Assembly (NCBI GenBank): GCA_027922465.2 | Contig: BQMF02000140.1 | Span: 62,001 to 126,000 of the forward strand | Length of the DNA stretch: 64,000 bases | Direction of reading: 5' to 3' | From: Turritopsis dohrnii | Lineage: Eukaryota; Cnidaria; Hydrozoa; Anthoathecata; Oceaniidae | Shown: positions 22,201 to 29,293 of the stretch, piece after piece | How the letters are laid out: each line of letters opens with the position of its first letter | Numbering within the stretch: position 1 is the stretch's first letter | Program-made: the position numbers and the translations under genes | Notes under the pieces: model-generated | Seen by the model: only the letters and a program-made list of their open reading frames with translations | What the model was told of the DNA's origin: nothing | The model's database searches: none

Positions 22201-23049
22201 CGGATCTTTCTTAATCTCATTGTGGTTCAAAGCTGCAATAACAGCCCATTTGAAACACTCTTCATCATCTTTATTTTTAGGATTGATTATCGAATACTTA
22301 CCACTGAAATTCTTAGGTAGCGGTAAGTAAGAGCTGCCTCTCGTTAATTTTAGCTTGTGAAAATCCACATCAATATTTAAAATTTTATCGATAACAAAGC
22401 CGGATTGAGGTAATGCAGGGTTTTCAACCTGTTCGATTATCTTATTGAACATCTTATTAATAACATCAGATATATCGCTTTCATTGTGAATTGTTTCCAT
22501 ATTGCTATTGAACGCCTTATCAACATAGATTGTCGCTTCAGGATTGGATAGATCCTCCTTTCTCCATTTGATCCACACAGTTGCTTGAATTTTTATTGAT
22601 TTTTTATTTTTGAGTTCTCTCATAATCAGATCACTTAAAATGGGTCGAACCCTTTTGAGAAACGAATCAACGTCCTTTTTTCCATCTGAGTTTATCTTGA
22701 ACCTTTTGTAAGAACCCTCAAACGCCATTTCAATGGGGACAAACGCTTCTGGTTCCACCAATTTTTCATCTTTTTCATCATTCTTCCTCTTATAGAGATT
22801 GAGAATCTTCTTCTTCATCTCTCTATAAGCGCTACTCACTTTCTCACGAATAGCTTTAGGTACATGATTTATTAACCAATCTCTCCATTCATTCAACTTG
22901 CTTTTCACAACAGGTCGAGATTTTCCCATTTCTTGTTGTTCAAACAAATCCATATCGATCAACTCAGCTTTTCTGAGTTTTGAGTAGCCATGTAGACCGC
23001 GTTCTCTTGCAAGAGCTTTTAATTCAACAACAGTATTTCGTGAAGTCAT
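19300..23049 (-). CDS. Protein-primed DNA polymerase B of Polinton copy 2
   Basis: A 1249-aa family B polymerase, the same protein as in copy 1 apart from scattered changes and absence of the 36-residue proline-rich tract after the N-terminal SAP domain. Exo I YADFEAL, Exo II HNLSGYD, Exo III YLKTD, motif A DANNLYG, motif B NSVFGK and motif C YMDTDS are intact, as is the endonuclease VII-like zinc knuckle between Exo I and Exo II. It lies next to the left terminus, the usual Polinton place. The upstream SAP gene on the same strand may be co-transcribed, with a hairpin between them. Confidence 0.97.
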   Translation of the reverse strand: MTSRNTVVELKALARERGLHGYSKLRKAELIDMDLFEQQEMGKSRPVVKSKLNEWRDWLINHVPKAIREKVSSAYREMKKKILNLYKRKNDEKDEKLVEPEAFVPIEMAFEGSYKRFKINSDGKKDVDSFLKRVRPILSDLIMRELKNKKSIKIQATVWIKWRKEDLSNPEATIYVDKAFNSNMETIHNESDISDVINKMFNKIIEQVENPALPQSGFVIDKILNIDVDFHKLKLTRGSSYLPLPKNFSGKYSIINPKNKDDEECFKWAVIAALNHNEIKKDPQRIMNLKKHVDKYNWEGLSFPMALNKIDLFERRNPDIAVHVLTKDEKEGIYMCRKSKHLDRKETVVLFLLCEEEKRHYIAVKNLSGVLSKVNSNHKNKEHYCLNCLNGFSSEKTRDEHFEYCKNNDVVKIEMPNEGSTVKFHDGQYQLKAPFIMYADFEALSKEVCKEPRSVIGSSTKKVGIHIPTGFCCYSKFAHGEVSDPLTLYRGEDCVLRFVDHAVGEVKRLYNMFPKQRMRDLTYEEEQGFTDSDKCHICMKEFEKDNIKIRDHCHFTGKFRGAAHQSCNLRYKVPKYIPIVFHNLSGYDAHLFIKELAKQYGDEGIAVIAENKEKYISFSLDVKVGEYIDKNGVTRIQKIQLRFIDSVRFMASSLDNLVNNLSDDQCKNLRKFFKGDEQFKLLRRKGVYPYEYIDSFDKFNETKLPPKDAFYSKLNMKGISDADYTHAQNVWKHMKNKNMGAYHDLYLKTDVLLLADVFETFRETCITNYKLDPAHFYTAPGLAWQACLKKTEVELDLLSDMDMFLFVEQGIRGGLCQAVHRHAKANNKYMDAKYKKTEESSYLQYLDANNLYGWAMIQKLPTGNFKWVDANKFTTDFISKLAEKDGKYGYLLEVDVNYPQELHDSHNDLPFMPERKKINGVEKLTPCLSDKKNYIILIRALDQALKHGLVLEKVHRVLRFRQSAWLKPYIDFNTNLRTKSKNDFEKDFFKLMNNSVFGKTMENQRKHKDIRLATKKEQYEKLVMKPNFKGSICFSEHLMAAEMQKIKLVLNKPIYLGPTVLDLSKTIMYEFHYDYMKPKYGDNLKLCYMDTDSFVYHIKTDDFYKDIADDVALRFDTSAYDEKDNRPLPIGLNKKVIGLMKDELGGKIMTEFVALRAKTYAYKQLDGKEDKKCKGVKKCVVKKTMGFDDYKRCLFDGKNVYREQMTFQSIKHDVHTIKTNKLALNADDDKRIIAKDGIATYAGGHYRYV

Positions 23050-23148
23050 ATTGTATATTATTATTATTATTTGTGTAATATTTAAGTGATCATGATTGCT
23101 TTAAGGTAGTTTAGAAATTTCCAATTTTTTCAGACTATATAGTTAACA

Positions 23149-23174
23149 TTTGTTACTCGATTTTAAGTAACAAA
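23149..23174. terminator. Stem-loop between SAP and PolB genes
   Basis: TTTGTTACT/AGTAACAAA, 9 perfect base pairs and an 8-nt loop, just after the SAP stop. Identical in design to 3598-3623 in copy 1. Confidence 0.55.
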
Positions 23175-23185
23175 AAACACAGCCT

Positions 23186-23488
23186 CTACAAGGTTGAACG
23201 AGCCAATTTTTTTCGTTCCCGAACCATTTTTTTCTGCTCATTATTATGCTCTCGATATCTGAGATATTTTTCTTCGTTGTTATTTATCCAGTTTGAATAG
23301 CGTGTATAAAATGCTTGTTTCGTATCAGGATCGAGAGTATTAGATGGATCTTTATCATTTTTTTCAAGTACCTCAAGCATTTTAGCTTTGTTCATTTGGT
23401 TAACATATTTTATTTTTCGTGACGCACATAATGCTCGTAACGCACTAGAACCCATTGATTGGTAATCTGATTCTGTTTTGTCGGTCAT
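23186..23488 (-). CDS. Small SAP-like domain protein of Polinton copy 2
   Basis: 100 aa, differing from the copy at 3284-3586 by about eight residues. The N-terminal half fits a SAP/Rho-N helix-turn-helix; the C-terminal half is Lys/Arg-rich (EHNNEQKKMVRERKKLARS). A TATATAAAG box sits about 20 bases upstream, and the gene is divergent from integrase. It resembles the SAP domain at the start of PolB next door, so the two may bind related DNA sites. Function inferred only. Confidence 0.75.
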   Translation of the reverse strand: MTDKTESDYQSMGSSALRALCASRKIKYVNQMNKAKMLEVLEKNDKDPSNTLDPDTKQAFYTRYSNWINNNEEKYLRYREHNNEQKKMVRERKKLARSTL

Positions 23489-23597
23489 GTTTATTCTTTA
23501 TATAAAGATAATAAAAACTTTTAAGCCACTTTTAATGTCATTTTTTTTTTTTTTAACAAAAATGATCTAAAATAAAACGTTGTTTATAAATAAAAAA

Positions 23598-24581
23598 ATG
23601 TCAGACACTAAACTTCAAGAGATTTATTATCAACCTCAAAACTTATGGAAAGGACAAAAGGCTGTTCGCAATCTAAGAGGATTCGACTTCAAACCGAAGG
23701 TAATTAAGAAGTGGCTATCAAAACAAGCTTTGTGGCAAGTACATTTACCAGCACCGAAACATGTTGAACGTTCACATTATGAGGTAACTAAACCGAATGA
23801 GATTCATCAATTTGATATATTATATATGCCTAGTGATATGCTATATGGTAATAAATACAAGTACATCTTATCCGCTATCGATGTTGCTTCACGTTACAAA
23901 GTAGCCCGACCTTTGAAGACTAAGAAAGCCAAAGAGGTTGCCGATATGATAAGAGATATCTATAGAGTTGGACCCTTAAACTATCCAAAAGTATTTCAAT
24001 GTGATAACGGTTCAGAATTCAAAGCCGATGTGACAAAGCTGTTGGAGAAGAATAACGTCGAAATTAAAAGAGTAACTACTAAATATAAACATACCCATAC
24101 AGCGTTTGTCGAGTCATTGAACAAGATACTTGCCGAAAATTTATTCAAAATACAAGATGCTCAAGAACTGAACGATTTGGAAAAGGTATCATCTACGTGG
24201 GTCAAATATTTGTATAAACTTGTGGATAGATTAAACGATACGAAGACTCGGATGATCGATATGAAACCGAAAGATGCCATCAAATTGAAAGAGGTGCCTC
24301 TCGCTAAACGAGAGAGCTATCCACCTGAAGTAGAGCTACCTCAAGATGGTTTGTATAGATATCTATTGCAACCGGGTGAAGAGCACGATGACCATCGAAA
24401 AAGAGCAACAGATAGCATATGGTCAAAGAGGACATATAGATTGAGTAAGGTAATAGATCAACCAGGTAACCGTGTACTATATTACCTTCAAGATGGACCT
24501 GAACGAGCTTTTGTGAAAGAAGAGCTGATATTAATACCTGAAGATACAGAGCTACCTCCTGATTATGTGCAAGGTTGGTGA
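23598..24581 (+). CDS. Retroviral-type integrase of Polinton copy 2
   Basis: A 327-aa DDE integrase. Catalytic residues are Asp in QFDIL (~77), Asp in QCDNGSEF (~134) and Glu in TAFVESLNK (~170). A C-terminal chromo-like region (YRLSKVIDQPGNRVLYYLQD) probably binds chromatin or DNA. No N-terminal HHCC zinc finger is present, as is usual in Polintons. The start is the ATG at 23598, matching the start in copy 1; a TTG at 23580 extends the frame but is unlikely to be used. The 5-bp AGGTA duplication around the element is its presumed product. Confidence 0.95.
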   Translation: MSDTKLQEIYYQPQNLWKGQKAVRNLRGFDFKPKVIKKWLSKQALWQVHLPAPKHVERSHYEVTKPNEIHQFDILYMPSDMLYGNKYKYILSAIDVASRYKVARPLKTKKAKEVADMIRDIYRVGPLNYPKVFQCDNGSEFKADVTKLLEKNNVEIKRVTTKYKHTHTAFVESLNKILAENLFKIQDAQELNDLEKVSSTWVKYLYKLVDRLNDTKTRMIDMKPKDAIKLKEVPLAKRESYPPEVELPQDGLYRYLLQPGEEHDDHRKRATDSIWSKRTYRLSKVIDQPGNRVLYYLQDGPERAFVKEELILIPEDTELPPDYVQGW

Positions 24582-24594
24582 ATCGTACAAAAGT

Positions 24595-24619
24595 ATCTTT
24601 ACTAGAAACAAGTAAAGAT
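24595..24619. terminator. Stem-loop between convergent integrase and OB-like genes
   Basis: ATCTTTACT/AGTAAAGAT with a 7-nt loop, conserved at 2162-2186 in copy 1. The symmetric design suits RNA ends formed from both strands. Confidence 0.5.
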
Positions 24620-24637
24620 GAGTCGACGAGATTTTAT

Positions 24638-24976
24638 CTAGCGCCACATAATGTCATAATCAAAGAATTGTCTTTCAGGATTCTTTTCAGATTGTTTGAG
24701 CCCCTTCGGTCTGACAAAGGCTTCTCTAGAATTCCAACCATAATCCTTCAACTCAACGCAAAGTCTTGCAGGCAACCATGTCTTATGTAAATTTCCTGTT
24801 CTGTCTTGGACCTCTGCATACATAGCTTTTCCAGAACCAAATTCAGATGCAGGTGTGTCTATCTCAACCACAGATTTAACATGATAAATCACGTTTTCAG
24901 TTAGCTCTCTCCACTTTGTGATTGGAGTAATTTGTTCCATGTTTTGTTCAAATGTTGCAACTGTTGGGAATTCCAT
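24638..24976 (-). CDS. 112-aa Polinton protein, possible OB-fold ssDNA-binding protein
   Basis: Alternating hydrophobic beta-type segments (VIYHVKSVVEI, KAMYAEVQDRTG, LPARLCVELKD) followed by FVRPKGLKQSEKNP and a C-terminal aromatic/Arg end. This layout resembles small OB-fold ssDNA-binding proteins of some DNA viruses and Polintons; that is an impression, not a proven match. It starts at an ATG 4 bases after a TATATATAGACA leader. Convergent with integrase. The copy at 1824-2143 is frameshifted. Confidence 0.6.
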   Translation of the reverse strand: MEFPTVATFEQNMEQITPITKWRELTENVIYHVKSVVEIDTPASEFGSGKAMYAEVQDRTGNLHKTWLPARLCVELKDYGWNSREAFVRPKGLKQSEKNPERQFFDYDIMWR

Positions 24977-25023
24977 TGTCTATATATACTTGTGATCATA
25001 TTTCTTTATATCAGTTTCATTTA

Positions 25024-25656
25024 TCACTTTTCAAATTGAGGAACACATAACCACACATCATAGTAACCATTTTCGGTTATGGATTTTTTCAGGTTTTGAA
25101 GTTCTACCATCAAACTTTTTTGAAATTGATTTTGGGTTTCAGTCTCCATCTTTCTATCTGTAGAACTGAGTCCTTCTAAAGCTTTGTAATATGTTCCCTG
25201 CAAAACCTGGAATTCTTTGTAATTGATCCTCCCATCATTCAATGCCTGTGAGATACTTGTTTCGAAGACAGAAATTGAGGATGTAACAATATCATATAAT
25301 TTTATCACTTTTTCTACTTTCTTTTGATATCTTTTGATGACAGCTGTGGTAAGTCCGGTACAGATAGAGCCGGCTAAGGCTACACCACCTAATTCTGCAG
25401 AAGTAGGCATTCCGATAATAGTAGCCCCTGTTGCAATTGAACCGATGCCAGAGCCGATGGTTATAGCGCTTGAGCTAGCATTTAGTAGCATCGATCGTCC
25501 TATCGCCTTGTTGTATCTCTTGAGCTTGATGCTAAACTTGTTCTTAAGTTTTATCAACTCTTCAAATTCTGAATTTATTACGCTTGCGTTAAACTTTTCC
25601 TGCTCATTCAAATCCTCAGGAGCAGTGGGTAGTTTTGGATAAATTTTATTATTCAT
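25024..25656 (-). CDS. 210-aa Polinton protein with Gly/Ala-rich hydrophobic segment
   Basis: The N-terminal ~75 residues are helical and charged. Residues ~75-115 form a Gly/Ala/Ile/Ser-rich hydrophobic stretch (SAITIGSGIGSIATGATIIG) able to enter membranes, and the C-terminal half is helical with a coiled-coil tendency. The family recurs in Polintons without assigned function; a minor virion or membrane-penetration role is a guess. Divergent from the coiled-coil gene starting at 25712, with about 55 bases of shared promoter region. Confidence 0.65.
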   Translation of the reverse strand: MNNKIYPKLPTAPEDLNEQEKFNASVINSEFEELIKLKNKFSIKLKRYNKAIGRSMLLNASSSAITIGSGIGSIATGATIIGMPTSAELGGVALAGSICTGLTTAVIKRYQKKVEKVIKLYDIVTSSISVFETSISQALNDGRINYKEFQVLQGTYYKALEGLSSTDRKMETETQNQFQKSLMVELQNLKKSITENGYYDVWLCVPQFEK

Positions 25657-25711
25657 ATTTAGAGGTTTGTTATAACATAATTAATAATAAATTATCCTCT
25701 AAATAAATAAA

Positions 25712-26992
25712 ATGGCAGACATTGATATTGACCCCTTTGGAGAACATGGTATGACGACAGGTGAAACAACCGATGAGACGTTTCCTCTCATACCAACTTC
25801 GGGTGGTGAACAAATAGATACACGCGGAGCGACGGGTGAAACCTCATTTGGTGGTGGAGATCAGAAAATTGAACTTTTGAAAAATTTTGTTGGTGATATA
25901 TACAAAAGATTATCTGAACGATTGCAACAAAAACCTGAGGTGTTATATACCGATCTGTTTGAAATCAGAGATGGTGAATTATACTACAAAGACAGTAGCA
26001 AACCATTGACAAACAATGGAAGACTAAGGGCTACCTTTACTATAGCTGATATATTGCGTAAGGAGGGGTTACGTAAATTAGGATTTGATATACCTATTGG
26101 TAAAATAACAGCACGACAAGCAGTTGCACTTAACAAAATACAAGAAGAGCTTCCCTCGACATCTAAAATCACAAAATCGAGTGATGTAGAGCTTGAGGAG
26201 ATTACGGGGAACATTGCAAATAGTACGGAAGATCTAATTTCATTAATAAGACAACAATCGGTCGATCATGAAACAACTCAGACCGGTGATCTATTTGAAT
26301 ATCCTGTGCGAGAGTTGTTAGGATTGGATAAAGCACTGAGAAACATACGAGGAGGTCTTCAGGAAGAGGTTGCGAAAAAGGTTCGAATAGAACAGCATAT
26401 CGATCGAGAGAAAAACAAGTTGGAAGAGATGGAAAATGATGCAACATACACAGATGAACAACGAAAAGAGGTTGAAGAGAGAGTGGAGGGATTACATGAA
26501 GAGTTGAAAGCTAGGAAAGAGAACATTGATATTCTCAAAGGTAAATTAAACAGTCAAGTTACGAGCATCAAAGAAACCATTGCTAAAGTCCTCGACAAAG
26601 ATACCCCATTAGGTGAAAGGATACGAACACTATTCCGTGAACAAGGTATCACAATCGTTAGCATTCTGACAGCGTTTGGTATGGCTATCGGTGTCCTTGT
26701 GGAAGCTTTGTTACCATCAGCAGCTGGAAACTCTTCGCAAAATCCTGACAAAGGTGGTGATAAAAAGGACGATGCAAAGGAATGGATAAAAAATAAACTA
26801 AAAGCGTTAGCATCACTTCTAGGTAGATTAGCATCTAAAGCGGCAGAGGCTTTACCAGGAATAATTGGGTCTATCGTATCGTGGATACTCACTAGAGCAA
26901 AAGAAGTTGTAGGTTGGTTGAGTCAAAATTTATGGGCTCTGATTGTAGGGGTTGGATGGATTATCTATACGTACCTCGTGACTAGACGATAA
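25712..26992 (+). CDS. 426-aa coiled-coil/membrane protein of Polinton
   Basis: Acidic, Gly/Thr-rich N-terminus, a soluble domain to ~170, a long coiled coil at ~205-290 rich in Glu/Lys, then a conserved IRTLFREQGITIVSILTAFG segment leading to a hydrophobic stretch (~310-335), a charged linker and hydrophobic C-terminal segments ending in VTRR. The conserved IRTLFREQG box is a hallmark of a Polinton-wide family, probably a minor virion or membrane-linked protein. It starts after AAATAAATAAAATG. The homologue at the left window edge is broken. Confidence 0.7.
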   Translation: MADIDIDPFGEHGMTTGETTDETFPLIPTSGGEQIDTRGATGETSFGGGDQKIELLKNFVGDIYKRLSERLQQKPEVLYTDLFEIRDGELYYKDSSKPLTNNGRLRATFTIADILRKEGLRKLGFDIPIGKITARQAVALNKIQEELPSTSKITKSSDVELEEITGNIANSTEDLISLIRQQSVDHETTQTGDLFEYPVRELLGLDKALRNIRGGLQEEVAKKVRIEQHIDREKNKLEEMENDATYTDEQRKEVEERVEGLHEELKARKENIDILKGKLNSQVTSIKETIAKVLDKDTPLGERIRTLFREQGITIVSILTAFGMAIGVLVEALLPSAAGNSSQNPDKGGDKKDDAKEWIKNKLKALASLLGRLASKAAEALPGIIGSIVSWILTRAKEVVGWLSQNLWALIVGVGWIIYTYLVTRR

Positions 26993-27007
26993 CCATCTGA
27001 AAGTGTA

Positions 27008-27032
27008 TATGTTACATGTATCGTGTAACATA
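27008..27032. terminator. Stem-loop between convergent coiled-coil and 140-aa genes
   Basis: TATGTTACA/TGTAACATA, 9 perfect pairs with a 7-nt loop, located 16 bases after one stop and 18 before the other. Same GTTAC core as the hairpins at 23149 and 29256. Confidence 0.55.
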
Positions 27033-27049
27033 ATTTTTGTTGATGGTCT

Positions 27050-27472
27050 TCATCTTTCAAAATACCACACAATTCCACCAATACCGAGCATACTCAGAGC
27101 TATAAAAGCCAATTCTCTTTCATGTTGATCATGACTTGGTGTATAAAAGTCGCTCAATACAGGCTCTCGTGGTAGCGGTTCAAGATGATTACTAAATACA
27201 CTATTGTACTCTCTCATTGCATCATTTAGTTCTACGAATTTTGAATCAGCCTTCTTTTCGAGCATGAGCTGCTTATTGATAAAATCGATCCTTTCCTGTC
27301 GTTTTTGCTGCCATTCAATCTGTGCTTTTTGTAATTTTTCTATGGCCAAATCATGACGTTTTCTTTCCTTATCGATTCTGTCTTTGGATAAACTTGAAAA
27401 CAGATAGCTTGATCCTGTGAAAGCCAAAGCGTTAGCCAAAGCTCCACCCAACATCATTGCGATAGAAGCCAT
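27050..27472 (-). CDS. 140-aa small membrane protein of Polinton
   Basis: An N-terminal hydrophobic helix (MASIAMMLGGALANALAF), a central charged coiled-coil region (~30-80), a Pro-rich SDFYTPS motif (~107) and a C-terminal hydrophobic helix ending in WYFER. This layout recurs in Polintons of many invertebrates; its function is unknown, and a virion-membrane or assembly role is inferred. It is last in a four-gene same-strand run (215, 109, 89 and 140 aa) with tiny gaps, which suggests one transcription unit. Confidence 0.7.
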   Translation of the reverse strand: MASIAMMLGGALANALAFTGSSYLFSSLSKDRIDKERKRHDLAIEKLQKAQIEWQQKRQERIDFINKQLMLEKKADSKFVELNDAMREYNSVFSNHLEPLPREPVLSDFYTPSHDQHERELAFIALSMLGIGGIVWYFER

Positions 27473-27474
27473 AT

Positions 27475-27702
27475 TTAGATATTGATATTTTCAGGTAAAA
27501 TCTTTTGTTTGATTAAGTAGTCCTTTGTCACTTCACTAGCGGCGATAATGGCAACTAGTTTTCCCGTATCTTCCAAGTCGAACTTTTGAATAGAGGGAGG
27601 TGTCATTTTTAACACCTTTTTTCCTAGCATAGAGTAGCCGATAGCGAAAACGCAGACGACTGATGCATGATATAAATCGTTGATGATACTTTTCTTGTCC
27701 AT
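27475..27702 (-). CDS. 75-aa small membrane protein of Polinton
   Basis: Start chosen at MDKKSIIND because it follows TATATATAACAAACATG and leaves the usual family length; an upstream in-frame ATG at 27744 adds 14 Lys-rich residues and overlaps the neighbour. One hydrophobic segment (VVCVFAIGYSMLG) is followed by an amphipathic helix and a conserved TKDYLIKQ near the C-terminus. It lies 2 bases from the 140-aa gene. Function unknown. Confidence 0.65.
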   Translation of the reverse strand: MDKKSIINDLYHASVVCVFAIGYSMLGKKVLKMTPPSIQKFDLEDTGKLVAIIAASEVTKDYLIKQKILPENINI

Positions 27703-27730
27703 GTTTGTTATATATACATTTTTTTTCTTT

Positions 27731-28060
27731 TTATTCCATTTCATGTTTATTGATTTTCACTGGTATTTTAGATTTTTGTGGAAGTGGGGTGGATGGTGAC
27801 CCACGGGGTAATATTTGCTCTTTCTTTTTATACATAAAATAAGCAAATCCACCAACTAAACCGAGAGCTATTATTCCACCTACACCATAGGTGTAGTTCA
27901 TAGGTTGTTGTTCATTTGGTTTGGTGAGTGAGTCATCGAGCTTATTCACTTGTTTTAATTGTTCTCGTTTTTTACGGTTGTATTCCGCCAACTTCTTACC
28001 CGCTTCAACCTTTTTTGGGTTCTTCGTTGTCACTTGAATGGGAGTCTGTTCTTCTGACAT
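27731..28060 (-). CDS. 109-aa Lys-rich single-pass membrane protein of Polinton
   Basis: The basic N-terminal region contains NPKKVEAGKKLAEYNRKKR, a motif recurring in Polinton proteins, followed by one transmembrane helix at ~63-80 (GGIIALGLVGGFAYFMY) and a basic, Pro-rich tail. It starts right after GATAATAAAAATG. It overlaps the end of the 215-aa gene by 56 bases in another frame, which supports co-transcription. Possibly a DNA-condensing virion membrane protein (guess). Confidence 0.65.
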   Translation of the reverse strand: MSEEQTPIQVTTKNPKKVEAGKKLAEYNRKKREQLKQVNKLDDSLTKPNEQQPMNYTYGVGGIIALGLVGGFAYFMYKKKEQILPRGSPSTPLPQKSKIPVKINKHEME

Positions 28061-28652
28061 TTTTATTATCTACTACTGTATTTATATTATCATCGGATTT
28101 ATTTAAATTCCTTTCATTGATATAATGCCTCCCGGTAATAAGTCCAACACTGAGTGGTGCTAATAATGAGCCGAATTTGTAATATAAGTCACATGTAAAT
28201 CTTTGAAGAGCAGAGTTTAAGAAGGGGTCAGTTTCCAGGTCATTGCTCAACGCATCTTGATTGTTTATTCCTAACGTTGTACAAGCCCCCATGGAATAAA
28301 TACGTATCAGTGATTTCCCCAAGGATTTTACCATTTGACCTGATAGTTTAGCTTCATAGATACTAAAAAGTTTTTCTACATCTCCATCTTTGAGTTTGTT
28401 AATTTGCTCTTCCGTGTACATTTTCCCTAAGTATAGCTTGCTATTTCCAGTTAAGACACACTCTAGCAGTTTTTGTCTTTTACCTTCAGATGGTGGAAAT
28501 TCACCCGGAACATCATAACTCTGGTTGATTAAATTATCGATCGCTGTTTCTGCCATTTTTATTAGAGAGAGGTATTTTTTTAACACAAAATAAAAGTAAA
28601 ATAGCGAGATCAGCAGTATGCTTAATAATATAAAGTTGACATATTCTATCAT
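28005..28652 (-). CDS. 215-aa Polinton protein, conserved helical domain with optional N-terminal membrane segment
   Basis: Residues 1-32 are a hydrophobic helix (LLSILLISLFYFYFVL). The Met at 28556 (MAETAIDNLI) follows CTAATAAAAATGG, the same leader type as neighbouring genes, and may be the true start, which would give 183 aa. The domain GKRQKLLECVLTG ... YTEEQINKLKDGDVEKLFSI ... LGKSLIRIY ... LETDPFLNSALQRF ... LLAPLSVGLITGRH is a recurrent Polinton family of unknown function. The acidic C-terminal tail overlaps the next gene. Confidence 0.65.
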   Translation of the reverse strand: MIEYVNFILLSILLISLFYFYFVLKKYLSLIKMAETAIDNLINQSYDVPGEFPPSEGKRQKLLECVLTGNSKLYLGKMYTEEQINKLKDGDVEKLFSIYEAKLSGQMVKSLGKSLIRIYSMGACTTLGINNQDALSNDLETDPFLNSALQRFTCDLYYKFGSLLAPLSVGLITGRHYINERNLNKSDDNINTVVDNKNVRRTDSHSSDNEEPKKG

Positions 28653-28675
28653 TTTGTTGTGTTTGTTATAATTTT

Positions 28676-28890
28676 CTTATAATTTTGTTGAAATTTGCTG
28701 TATACGAGTTTGCTATCTTCTTATAATTTTGTTGAATTTTGCTGTATAAGAGTTTGCTATCTTCTTATAATTTTGTTGAAATTTGTTGTATAAGAGTTTG
28801 CTATCCTCTTATAATTTTGCTGTATAAGAGTTTGCTATCTTCTTATAATTTTGTTGAAATTTGCTGTATAAGAGTTTGCTATCCTCTTAT
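28676..28890. repeat. 44-bp tandem repeats upstream of the GADD34-like gene
   Basis: About five copies of a 44-bp unit (CTTATAATTTTGTTGAAATT and following bases to GAGTTTGCTATCTT), one of them shortened. They lie between the divergent 215-aa and GADD34-like genes and may be an expanded promoter or enhancer region. Confidence 0.8.
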
Positions 28891-28920
28891 AATTATTTTG
28901 TCTTAAATAATTATAAGAGG
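28883..28920. other. 15-bp perfect inverted repeat (CCTCTTATAATTATT stem)
   Basis: Arms 28883-28897 and 28906-28920 are perfectly complementary with an 8-nt loop. It lies about 80 bases upstream of the GADD34-like start, at the end of the 44-bp repeats. It could be a cruciform, an operator or an RNA end signal. Confidence 0.6.
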
Positions 28921-28996
28921 ATGATGATGTTTAATAATATAAAGTTGATATATTCTAACATTGTTAAATAAATAAACATTGTTTACTTAAACAATT

Positions 28997-29242
28997 ATGT
29001 TCGATGATGAATCCTCAGATGATGATATTATATTTTCCCATCAAGATACAAAAAGGGTTACTTTTAATGATAAAGTAATGGTCCATTATATCTCTGCTTG
29101 TGAATCTCGTAGAAGTAACTGGATAGAGGCTGCTGTTGACAGAGTACGCTTTGAATCGAGGATTAAACATATTGGTAAAATTCTAGATCCTGTATTGAGA
29201 CGTAAATTATTCTCTTACAGTAGTCTTATAGGAGACTTATAA
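28997..29242 (+). CDS. GADD34/PPP1R15-like PP1-targeting protein (predicted eIF2alpha phosphatase regulator)
   Basis: An 81-aa protein. An acidic N-terminus (DDESSDDD) is followed by the PP1-docking motif RVTF at residues 20-23 inside KRVTFNDKVMVHYI, then Trp42 in SNWIEAA, Asp48-Arg49 and Phe52-x-x-Arg55-Ile56, then a C-terminal helix ILDPVLRRKLF. This is the linear order of the C-terminal functional domain of cellular PPP1R15A/B and of the viral proteins ICP34.5 and DP71L. Those proteins bring PP1 to phosphorylated eIF2alpha and restore translation. The 10-residue Trp-to-Phe spacing matches, as I recall, the G-actin contacts of human PPP1R15A. The call rests on reading motifs, not on a search. 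It is the only plus-strand gene in this block and converges on the packaging ATPase, with a hairpin between them. Confidence 0.72.
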   Translation: MFDDESSDDDIIFSHQDTKRVTFNDKVMVHYISACESRRSNWIEAAVDRVRFESRIKHIGKILDPVLRRKLFSYSSLIGDL

Positions 29243-29255
29243 CAGTCTTATAGTT

Positions 29256-29280
29256 TTTGTTACAAGAGTCATGTAACAAA
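29256..29280. terminator. Stem-loop between convergent GADD34-like and ATPase genes
   Basis: TTTGTTACA/TGTAACAAA, 9 perfect pairs and a 7-nt loop, 13 bases after each stop codon. It has the same sequence class as the hairpins at 23149 and 27008. Confidence 0.6.
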
Positions 29281-29293
29281 TATATCAACCTGT

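Noticed and set aside
23580..23597. TTG start for integrase
   Set aside because: Copy 1 starts at the ATG equivalent to 23598, and eukaryotic-type expression disfavors TTG.
28883..28920. Rho-independent (bacterial) terminator
   Set aside because: The stem is AT-rich, no following T-run is evident, and the context is a eukaryotic virus-like element.
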